The position numbers were made by a program, and so were the translations under genes. 64,000 nt of DNA from Bradymonas sediminis (GTDB lineage Bacteria > Myxococcota_A > Bradymonadia > Bradymonadales > Bradymonadaceae): positions 534,001 through 598,000 of the forward strand of contig NZ_CP030032.1 in NCBI RefSeq assembly GCF_003258315.1, written 5' to 3'. The notes beneath the pieces were generated by a model. The model had not been told where the DNA came from. It did no database searches and was given only the letters and a program-made list of their open reading frames with translations. Within the stretch, counting starts at the first letter, position 1. Every line of letters starts with the position of its first letter. Positions 1-6,791 of this stretch are shown piece after piece.

Positions 1-183
1 CCCCTCGATGTCTCGCTGATGGGCGCCGACGCGTCGGTGAGGAGCATCCCGCTCGGCGAGAGTGGGTTTTTGTACTCGGGGGCAAGCGGGGCGTGCACAA
101 ATGGCGCGGTGCGTATTTCTCCGAGCGTGTTGACGGGCGTTGAGGCTGTTGAGATGCGCTATTGCGTCGATAAGGGCGACTAA
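1..183 (+). CDS. 3' end of an unidentified protein (partial)
   Basis: An open frame enters from the left edge and stops at TAA 181-183, leaving the last 60 residues. The fragment contains two Cys and many Gly/Ser/Val residues, as in a secreted or lipoprotein beta-domain. It ends MRYCVDKGD. There is no recognisable motif and the start is outside the window, so no function is assigned. Confidence 0.6.
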   Translation, partial: PLDVSLMGADASVRSIPLGESGFLYSGASGACTNGAVRISPSVLTGVEAVEMRYCVDKGD

Positions 184-297
184 GTGGTGACGGTCGCGTG
201 GTCGCGCGTCGCCCCGCGCAATAGCGATGCCCGCGCGCTTATGCTACCCAGATACGCCAAGAAGTAGGGAGTCGATTTCGACGGCTGTGGAGAATAG

Positions 298-1383
298 ATG
301 GTCGAGCATCCTCATAAATTAGGCCGAGTCATTCGGCGCCTGGCTGCGCTGAGCGTGGTCGGCGTTTTCGCGTCCGGGGCGCTGGCGTGCGCGCCCGAGA
401 AGCCCTCAAAGGCGAAGCTCGAGGGCAATGAGACCTCCGCGCGCGCCTCGGAGTCGGCGCAGGATAAGGCGACTATCGAGGCGTCGCCGGTGGCCGTGGT
501 CAACGGCGAAGAGATCTCATTGGCTGAGTTCAATCGTCGTGTCCGCGAGTTGCCCGAGTTCGCGCGGGTGCGCTACGCGACCGTTGCTCAGCAGCAGGAG
601 TGGCTCGACAGCGTCGCTCAATTCGAGGTGATGGCCGACGTCGCCGAGAAGAAGGGCATGGGCGAGCACCCGGAGGTCTATTTTGCCCTCAAGCAGGCGA
701 TGGCCGACCAACTTATCGAAGACATCGTGCGCGAAAAGCTCTCGATGGATGATATCGACGAAGACGCCATCGCGGCCTATTATCAGGCGCATAAGGCCGA
801 TTTTGAGCGCCCTGAAGCGCGGCGAGTCGTGTTGATCGAGGTGGGCACGCGTGAGGAAGCCGCCCGGATTCGCGAGCGCGTGCTCGTTGAGATGGAGCGG
901 GCCGAGGACAGCGCGGTCAACGCGTTTCGCCGCGCCGCGGCGTCTTATTCGACGGATCGCGCGGTGGGAATCAAAGGCGGCGATATCGGGTTTATATCGC
1001 CCGGTGAGGCCCTCGCTGAGGCGGACGAGGCCCAGCAAAAGCGGGCGCGCATCGCCGAAGCCATCGCGCCGCTTGAGCAAATCGGCGAGCTGACGCCCGT
1101 CTTTGCGCTCGACCCGGGTTGGGGGCTGGCTACCTTTATCGAGGAGCGCGCCGCCGAGGTGACTTCCATGGACGAAGCCGCCAGTGAGATTCGCCAAAGT
1201 TTATATCAAGAGCGGCGCGAGAAGATCGTGGCGGAGTTTATCGCCTCGCTTCGAAAAGACGCAGAAATTAAGACCTTCCCGGAGGTCATCGACGCCCTGG
1301 CGCCGCCGCCGAAGCCGGCCGCGCGCGATATTTCGGAGATCACACTTCGCAAGCAGGCCGCGTTCGGAGTACAGAAGCCCTGA
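298..1383 (+). CDS. PpiC/parvulin-type peptidyl-prolyl isomerase lipoprotein
   Basis: Predicted periplasmic foldase that catalyses Xaa-Pro cis/trans isomerisation in envelope proteins (361 aa). The N-terminus has an Arg-rich start, a hydrophobic stretch and a lipobox (GALAC), so it is probably lipid-anchored. Residues about 60-150 resemble the SurA N-terminal chaperone segment (PVAVVNGEEISLAEFNRR). Residues about 165-290 form a parvulin rotamase domain with the typical GGDIGFISPGE segment. A GGAG ribosome site lies 5 nt before ATG 298. The next gene is a second PpiC/SurA-like protein 73 bp downstream, suggesting a foldase pair. Which substrates it serves cannot be told from sequence. Confidence 0.85.
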   Translation: MVEHPHKLGRVIRRLAALSVVGVFASGALACAPEKPSKAKLEGNETSARASESAQDKATIEASPVAVVNGEEISLAEFNRRVRELPEFARVRYATVAQQQEWLDSVAQFEVMADVAEKKGMGEHPEVYFALKQAMADQLIEDIVREKLSMDDIDEDAIAAYYQAHKADFERPEARRVVLIEVGTREEAARIRERVLVEMERAEDSAVNAFRRAAASYSTDRAVGIKGGDIGFISPGEALAEADEAQQKRARIAEAIAPLEQIGELTPVFALDPGWGLATFIEERAAEVTSMDEAASEIRQSLYQERREKIVAEFIASLRKDAEIKTFPEVIDALAPPPKPAARDISEITLRKQAAFGVQKP

Positions 1384-1456
1384 GCGCCGCGCCTCCCCTA
1401 TATTCTCAAATTTAAAGCGACGCATTTGCCAGCATCTTTCAGATAGATAGAAGGCC

Positions 1457-2506
1457 ATGATGAATAGAGAGTCCAAAATTTCGACCTGTCCCGTCCCCGC
1501 GCAATCGCGCGCGAAGCTGGCCTGGCTCAAGCGTGCGCTGCTCGTCGGGCTGTGCGCAGGCGCCCCCATGCTCGCGACCCTCAGCGCGCCATCGCCAGCC
1601 CAGGCCGAGGTGATCGACCGGATCGTCGCGCAGGTTAACGACGAAGTGGTGACCTTTTATGAGGTCAAGAAAGCCGCGATTCCCTATATGCTTCAGCAGG
1701 GTATCAACCCCGCGATCCTCGATAATCCGGAGGGGCGCGACGCGATCTATCGCGACGTGCTTCAAGACCAGGTCGACCGATTCTTGCTGGCCCAGGAGGC
1801 GTCCACCCTGGGCATGGACGTCAGTAAAGCCGAGGTCGACGAGTGGCTCGCCCGCACGCGCCAGCAACAAAACCTCAGCGAGGCCCAATTTCGCGAAATG
1901 GTCTCGGGTTATGGCATGGACTACGAGACCTATCGCGGGATGATCCGCGATAACCTGCTTAAGATGCGCGTGGTGAAGGTCAAGATCGGCAGCCAGATCA
2001 GCATCAGCGAAACCGACGTGGACCGCGCCTATAAGGAGCGCTTCGGCGACGATGGCGGGAAGACCAAATATATCGAAGTCGCAAACATCTTGGTTAAGCC
2101 CGCGGATTCGACCCCCGAGGCGATTGAAGCCGCCCAAAAGAAGGCCGAAGCCGCCCGTCAGGCGATCCGTGATGGCGCTGATTTCGCCGAGGCCGCCGCG
2201 ATGTTTAGCGAAGGTCCGGCCGCCGCCAATGGCGGCTATCTCGGGCGTTTCGCCGACGGTGAGCTCGACGCCTCTTTCGGCGATGTCGCGTTCGCGATGG
2301 AGGCCGGTGAGATCTCCGAGGTTGTGCGAACCGCCTTTGGTTTCCAGATTATTCAGGTGCGCGAGGTCGAGTACGAAGCCTCCGGTAACATCGAAGCGCG
2401 CAAAAACGAGCTTCGCGCCGAGCTTCAGCAAAAGGCGATCGACCGCCAACTGCAGGCGTATCTGCAACGGCTGCGCGCGCAAGCTTTCGTCGAGACATCT
2501 CTCTAA
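1457..2506 (+). CDS. surA: SurA-like periplasmic chaperone/peptidyl-prolyl isomerase
   Basis: Periplasmic chaperone/PPIase, 349 aa, probably helping outer-membrane proteins fold. A signal peptide covers about residues 1-51, ending in AQA before EVIDRIVAQVNDEVV, the classic SurA_N opening. SurA_N spans about 52-185 and one parvulin domain spans about 205-310 (YIEVANILVKP, then GGYLGRFADGEL). E. coli SurA has two parvulin domains and 428 aa, so this is a one-domain form. pdxA follows 67 bp later, matching the surA-pdxA order of enterobacteria. The start could also be the second ATG (1460); AAGG lies just upstream. Confidence 0.82.
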   Translation: MMNRESKISTCPVPAQSRAKLAWLKRALLVGLCAGAPMLATLSAPSPAQAEVIDRIVAQVNDEVVTFYEVKKAAIPYMLQQGINPAILDNPEGRDAIYRDVLQDQVDRFLLAQEASTLGMDVSKAEVDEWLARTRQQQNLSEAQFREMVSGYGMDYETYRGMIRDNLLKMRVVKVKIGSQISISETDVDRAYKERFGDDGGKTKYIEVANILVKPADSTPEAIEAAQKKAEAARQAIRDGADFAEAAAMFSEGPAAANGGYLGRFADGELDASFGDVAFAMEAGEISEVVRTAFGFQIIQVREVEYEASGNIEARKNELRAELQQKAIDRQLQAYLQRLRAQAFVETSL

Positions 2507-2573
2507 GGCGCGGTCGGCTTGGCGCGATGTCTTTGGCCGCGCGCGCTTCTAAAGTTAGGGCTCAGGAGTTGAA

Positions 2574-3617
2574 ATGAAGATCGGCATCAGTATGGGCGAT
2601 CCCTCCGGCATTGGCCCGGAGGTTATTCTAAAGGCGCTCGGGGCGCCGCTTGAAGACGGCGTGTCGCCGATCGTCTTCGGCAGTCACGCCGTCCTGGCGC
2701 GCGTCGACGAAATGTTGGTCAAGGGCAAGACCGAGTACCAATCACTTGTGGAGCGACTCGAGCCCATCGACAGCCTGAACGCCAAGATTACCCCGGGAAA
2801 TATCGGCGTGCTTGATGTTTTGCCGGGCTCGCATGACGAGAAGATTCCGTTCGGGGAGCGAAACGAGCGCTCCGCCCAATTGCAATTGGCCGCGTTTCAC
2901 CGGGCGGTGACGGCGAGCCAGAGCGGCGAGATCGACGCGATCGTGACGGCGCCCTGGACCAAGGAGTTATTTCGCATCATCGATATGCCCGCGGTCGGCC
3001 ATACCGAGATCCTCGCCGAGGCGTTTGACGCGCCCGACCACGTGATGATGCTTGCCGGCGCGCGTCTTCGCGTCGCGTTGGTGACCACGCACCTGCCGCT
3101 CAAAGACGTGAGCCGGGCGTTGGAGGCCGAGCGTATTAAGTCGGTGATTCGCACCACGGCGGCCGACCTGACACGCCTCTACGGCGTCGAGAATCCAAAT
3201 ATCGCGGTCTGCGGGCTGAACCCTCACGCCGGCGAGTCGCGGGTGATGGGCGATGAGGAAGAAGACATCATCACGCCAGCGCTCAAGGAGCTCGCCGTCG
3301 AATTTGGCGACGCCGTCGAGTTGTCGGGCCCGCACCCGGCCGACACCCTATTTGCCCGCTTTCGCGACGGGCGCCAGCCCTTCGATGCCGTCATCTGCAT
3401 GTACCACGATCAAGGGCTTATCCCCTTGAAATTGCTGCACTTTGGCGAGTCCGCGAATATCACGCTGGGGCTGCCGGTGGTGCGCACCTCGGTGGACCAC
3501 GGCACGGCGTATGACATCGCCGGCTGGGGCGTCGCAGACCCCGGTTCGATGCGCTACGCGATCGAGCTCGCCGTCGAGATGGTTGGCCGAATTCAGAAGC
3601 GCGCCGCCGCCCGCTAA
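2574..3617 (+). CDS. pdxA: 4-hydroxythreonine-4-phosphate dehydrogenase PdxA
   Basis: Cytosolic, metal-dependent NAD enzyme of pyridoxal-phosphate synthesis that oxidises 4-phosphohydroxy-L-threonine. The 347 aa length is close to the family norm. Recognisable family blocks are the start IGISMGDPSGIGPEV, the metal-site region AVGHTEILAE, CGLNPHAGE around residue 214, and MYHDQGLIPLK near residue 280. An AGGAG ribosome site precedes ATG 2574. It follows the SurA-like gene in the same direction, so cotranscription is likely. All core motifs look intact. Confidence 0.95.
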   Translation: MKIGISMGDPSGIGPEVILKALGAPLEDGVSPIVFGSHAVLARVDEMLVKGKTEYQSLVERLEPIDSLNAKITPGNIGVLDVLPGSHDEKIPFGERNERSAQLQLAAFHRAVTASQSGEIDAIVTAPWTKELFRIIDMPAVGHTEILAEAFDAPDHVMMLAGARLRVALVTTHLPLKDVSRALEAERIKSVIRTTAADLTRLYGVENPNIAVCGLNPHAGESRVMGDEEEDIITPALKELAVEFGDAVELSGPHPADTLFARFRDGRQPFDAVICMYHDQGLIPLKLLHFGESANITLGLPVVRTSVDHGTAYDIAGWGVADPGSMRYAIELAVEMVGRIQKRAAAR

Positions 3618-3720
3618 GGCGCGGGTTGCCACCGGTAATCTGCGTCGAATTTGAATGATTGCTCCTGCGTATTTGTTAGCCAGATCGACGCGCGAACTCC
3701 CGAACAACTGAGAAGTCTTT

Positions 3721-5250
3721 ATGGCCGATGACCCCAATAAACTTGAGCTGACCCACAACGTGGAGTCGCGGATTCTAAAGAGTCTGCGCAAACGCAAAGG
3801 TGTGGCGACGGCCGGCGATGTCGCCGCCGACACCGGCCTGGGTTATGAGCAGGTGGATTGGGCGCTTCAGCAGATGCTCGACCTGTATAAGAGCCACCTC
3901 GACGTCGACGACGAGGGGAATCTTCGCTACCGTTTCGACCCGGCGCTCACGCGCCGAGGCGCCGATCCGGGGCGGACCTGGCGCAAGGTTAAACGCGTCG
4001 CCTGGCGCACATTTGTGGTGGTCTTTAAGGTTTGGACCATGGCGATGCTGGTCGGCTATACCATCGCCTTTATCTTGCTGATTTTGGCTGCCAGCCTCGC
4101 CGCCATCGGCGCGAGCGCGAGCAGCGACGAGGGCGGTGATATCGGCGACGCGGTGATGCTGCCGTTTATGCTCGTGGCGCGTTTTCTCGAGTATATGTTC
4201 TGGTGGAATCTCTTCTCCAGTCCGAACCAGGGCTATTATGGGAATCGCCGCCGACGCTCACGCGGCGGGATGTTTGGCGGAATGGGGCGAAAGCCGTATC
4301 AAAAACCGAGCAAGGCGTTTTATCAGAAGATCTTCGACTATCTCTTCGGCCCGGAGCTGCCGAAGGCCGACCCGCTGGCACCTGCGCGGGCCTTCGCGGA
4401 ATTTGCGCGCAGCCGAAATGGTCGGATCACCGCCGCCGATTGGGCCTCTCGCACCGGGCAGAGCCTGGATGAAGCCCATAACGCGCTGGGGGCGAGCCTG
4501 GGGCGTTTTCGCGGCGACGTCGACGTGACTGATGATGGCACGTTGGTCTATCGCTTCGATGATCTTATGGTCACCGCCGACGAGGCGGATATGCGCCCGC
4601 GAAGCGCGCTGGCGCCGGTCTGGGAGCGCAAGGTCACGGTGCCCTCTTTTACCGGCAACGATAAGAAATCGAATACGAGGATCTCGCTGCTCAACGGCTT
4701 TAACCTCTTTATGGCCCTCGCGGTGCTCCTTGTCGTTCAAGGGCTCCCGCTGGCCGCGGTGATCGGTTTGGGGTGGATTCCGCTGATCTTTAGCGCCATG
4801 TTTTTCGCGATCCCCTTATTGCGAAAAAGAGCGCATAATAAGCGCGCGAAGCAGGCTGAGGTCGAGAACGAGCGGCGCCAGGCGCTGCAGGTGGTCTTCG
4901 AGTCGGCTGAGCACGGAGGCATCGCGCGCCCGGTGCCCGAAGCTGCGATTCCCCCGACTTTTCAGAATAGCTTTTTGTTGGACTACGAGGGTGATATTCA
5001 GGTCACCAACGCCAGTCAGAACGTCTATACCTTCGAGCGCCTGGCCACTGACTTCGAGGATGGCCGGCGTGCGCGCGAGCAGGCAAACGAAGTCGTCTTT
5101 GGAAAGACCGTCTTTTCTTCGGATAAAGAAGAGAAGGACCTGGATGAAGAGGCGATGGAAGAATTTGACCGACGCCTGGCCATGGAATTGGGCGGGGATG
5201 TCTTCGAGGTCGAGCAGGCCCAGGCGGCCTACGCTCAGGTCGGACGATAA
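3721..5250 (+). CDS. membrane protein with two winged-helix-like modules
   Basis: Unrecognised 509-aa protein. Two similar segments of about 60 residues (about 16-75 and 218-280) read as winged-helix-like modules: a helical part (GVATAGDVAADTGL; GRITAADWASRTGQ) ending in a beta-wing with a DDEGNLRYRFD / DDGTLVYRFDD signature. Hydrophobic stretches at about 97-130, 142-165 and 325-368 predict membrane segments, so both modules would face the same aqueous compartment. The C-terminal 120 residues are charged. A protein at 35891-36532 has one comparable module next to membrane helices. pssA follows 51 bp later on the same strand. Function unknown. DNA binding is not implied, as such modules also bind proteins. 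Confidence 0.7.
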   Translation: MADDPNKLELTHNVESRILKSLRKRKGVATAGDVAADTGLGYEQVDWALQQMLDLYKSHLDVDDEGNLRYRFDPALTRRGADPGRTWRKVKRVAWRTFVVVFKVWTMAMLVGYTIAFILLILAASLAAIGASASSDEGGDIGDAVMLPFMLVARFLEYMFWWNLFSSPNQGYYGNRRRRSRGGMFGGMGRKPYQKPSKAFYQKIFDYLFGPELPKADPLAPARAFAEFARSRNGRITAADWASRTGQSLDEAHNALGASLGRFRGDVDVTDDGTLVYRFDDLMVTADEADMRPRSALAPVWERKVTVPSFTGNDKKSNTRISLLNGFNLFMALAVLLVVQGLPLAAVIGLGWIPLIFSAMFFAIPLLRKRAHNKRAKQAEVENERRQALQVVFESAEHGGIARPVPEAAIPPTFQNSFLLDYEGDIQVTNASQNVYTFERLATDFEDGRRAREQANEVVFGKTVFSSDKEEKDLDEEAMEEFDRRLAMELGGDVFEVEQAQAAYAQVGR

Positions 5251-5301
5251 GCCGCAGCGTCGGTTCGCAGTCGCGTATTATATTGAGTTCAGGATGATTA
5301 T

Positions 5302-6021
5302 ATGACCCAAGATGCCCGCTCAGAAATTGCCGAACACTCGGACACTACGGGGGCGGATTCCGCCGCCGAGATGGCTGCAATTCAGGCGCAGAAGGCCGAG
5401 AAGAAGAAGCATTTCTCGATGCTTCGCGAGTTCGCGCTCGCCGATCTTATCACGTTGGGGAACGCCAGTTGCGGGACCGCGTCGATCTTTTTGGCGCTGA
5501 ATTATGCGGTGGAGCCCGAGACTCCGGCCTATATCTGGGTGGCGTTCGCGCTACTGCCGATCGCGCTCATCCTGGACTTCTTGGACGGGTATGTGGCGCG
5601 GTGGCGTAAGAAGAAGTCGATGCTCGGCGCCGATCTGGACTCCCTGTCGGACATCGTGTCGTTTGGCGTGGCGCCGGCGGTGCTTGCCTGGGCGCTGGGG
5701 ATGCGCGGCGGGTTGGATATGGCGGTGCTGATCTTCTTCGTGGCCTGCGGAATCAGCCGCCTCGCCCGCTATAACGCGACCGCCGGGTTGCTCACCGACC
5801 ACAGCTCCGGGAAGGTCAAATATTATGAGGGGACCCCGATCCCGACCAGCATTCTTCTGGTCGTTGTCTTGATGATCGCCTTCACCCAGGGCGCGGTCGG
5901 CCAGAACTTTTGGTTCGGTCAAACCGAGATATTGGGCATGGGCTTTCATCCGCTCTCGCTGATGTATCTGCTCAGCGGATGCGCGATGATCAGCGGCACC
6001 CTGCGTATCCCCAAACCCTAA
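5302..6021 (+). CDS. pssA: CDP-diacylglycerol-serine O-phosphatidyltransferase (copy 1)
   Basis: Integral membrane CDP-alcohol phosphatidyltransferase that would make phosphatidylserine from CDP-diacylglycerol and serine (239 aa). The full signature DGxxAR-x8-GxxxDxxxD is present as DGYVAR ... GADLDSLSD at about residues 94-116. About six to seven hydrophobic segments follow a soluble N-terminal region of about 40 residues. An AGGA site precedes ATG 5302. A paralog is encoded at 58488-59282. The substrate assignment is from the family, since related enzymes use glycerol phosphate or inositol, but DSLSD and its length fit PssA best. Transcription probably ends at the hairpin 6051-6082. Confidence 0.88.
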   Translation: MTQDARSEIAEHSDTTGADSAAEMAAIQAQKAEKKKHFSMLREFALADLITLGNASCGTASIFLALNYAVEPETPAYIWVAFALLPIALILDFLDGYVARWRKKKSMLGADLDSLSDIVSFGVAPAVLAWALGMRGGLDMAVLIFFVACGISRLARYNATAGLLTDHSSGKVKYYEGTPIPTSILLVVVLMIAFTQGAVGQNFWFGQTEILGMGFHPLSLMYLLSGCAMISGTLRIPKP

Positions 6022-6050
6022 GCGCAAAACCCACTCGCCCCTTACACGCG

Positions 6051-6082
6051 AAAACCCTGAGTCCGTGAGGACTCAGGGTTTT
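6051..6082. terminator. bidirectional intrinsic terminator
   Basis: A perfect 14-bp inverted repeat (6051-6064 with 6069-6082) and a GTGA loop, with A-tract on the left and T-tract on the right. It lies between the convergent pssA copy 1 and the small membrane gene, so it can stop transcription from both sides. Confidence 0.9.
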
Positions 6083-6117
6083 GCAGGATGCTTGAGTTGA
6101 CGCCGACGCGCGGCGTC

Positions 6118-6372
6118 TTATTCGTCGGAGTCGATCGCGCCGACCAATTTGTTGGCGCCGTAGACCATCGCGCCGAACATCACCAAAAACCCACCGATGA
6201 TCGCGGCTTGAACGCCGAATACTTTGAAGAATTCGGTGGCGTTCACGGAATCAGCGGCCCACTTCGCGCCCATCACCAGCACCAAAAATGCGTAGCAAGC
6301 AAAGAGGGTGAGTGGGAAAACCCAGAAAGCCTGGTGGACTGGACCGTCGTGTTCTTCGTGGTTATCGGACAT
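6118..6372 (-). CDS. small two-helix membrane protein
   Basis: 84-aa protein of unknown function. The charged N-terminus (MSDNHEEHDG) is followed by a first hydrophobic helix (about residues 16-35) and a second (about 51-73), ending in acidic AIDSDE. An AAGG ribosome site lies upstream of the ATG at 6372 on the minus strand. It ends beside the shared terminator 6051-6082. It resembles small inner-membrane proteins of unknown role and I do not assign a family. Confidence 0.65.
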   Translation of the reverse strand: MSDNHEEHDGPVHQAFWVFPLTLFACYAFLVLVMGAKWAADSVNATEFFKVFGVQAAIIGGFLVMFGAMVYGANKLVGAIDSDE

Positions 6373-6791
6373 ATGAGCGACCTTTTTTAACTACAATTGC
6401 TGAAATATTAAATTATCGCCGAATATTCTTCGGCACCCATAACGGCGCAATACTGCGCAATATTTTGGTTTTTGTAAACCCTTATGAGCCGAAATGACAG
6501 AATTCTGGGATCTTTTTGCGCCATTCAGTTTCTGGCGCGAATACTGGGGCGCGTCAACTTGTTGATCAAGGTGAGGGGGAGGCGCATGGAGCGATCGCCG
6601 GGCGTGACTTGCTCCCCCCGCTACAGGGATTTGTTGTATTTCGAGCCCTCGCCGGTTAGGCTGTGAGCAGGGACTTTCCGGACATTTTGCTATGAGCATC
6701 GAGCATGATGGCGACGGTCGATCCACCTCCTTTTCAATAAGATCCCGCCTCGCCTTATTTCCCGCTAAATCGCGCATTTTGGAAAAAATAG
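6373..6791. other. 419-bp divergent intergenic region
   Basis: The start region shared by the small membrane gene (minus) and the HEAT-Clp gene (plus). It holds two short hairpins close together (6418-6434, arms GCCGAA/TTCGGC, and one just downstream with arms GCGCA/TGCGC) and a G-rich/C-rich pair of arms at about 6573-6616. A 60-codon frame at 6484-6666 has no supporting feature. No convincing promoter hexamers were seen. Confidence 0.4.

Noticed and set aside
6484-6666. 60-codon frame upstream of the Clp fusion
   Set aside because: No ribosome site, no conserved feature, and it lies across G-rich/C-rich hairpin arms.
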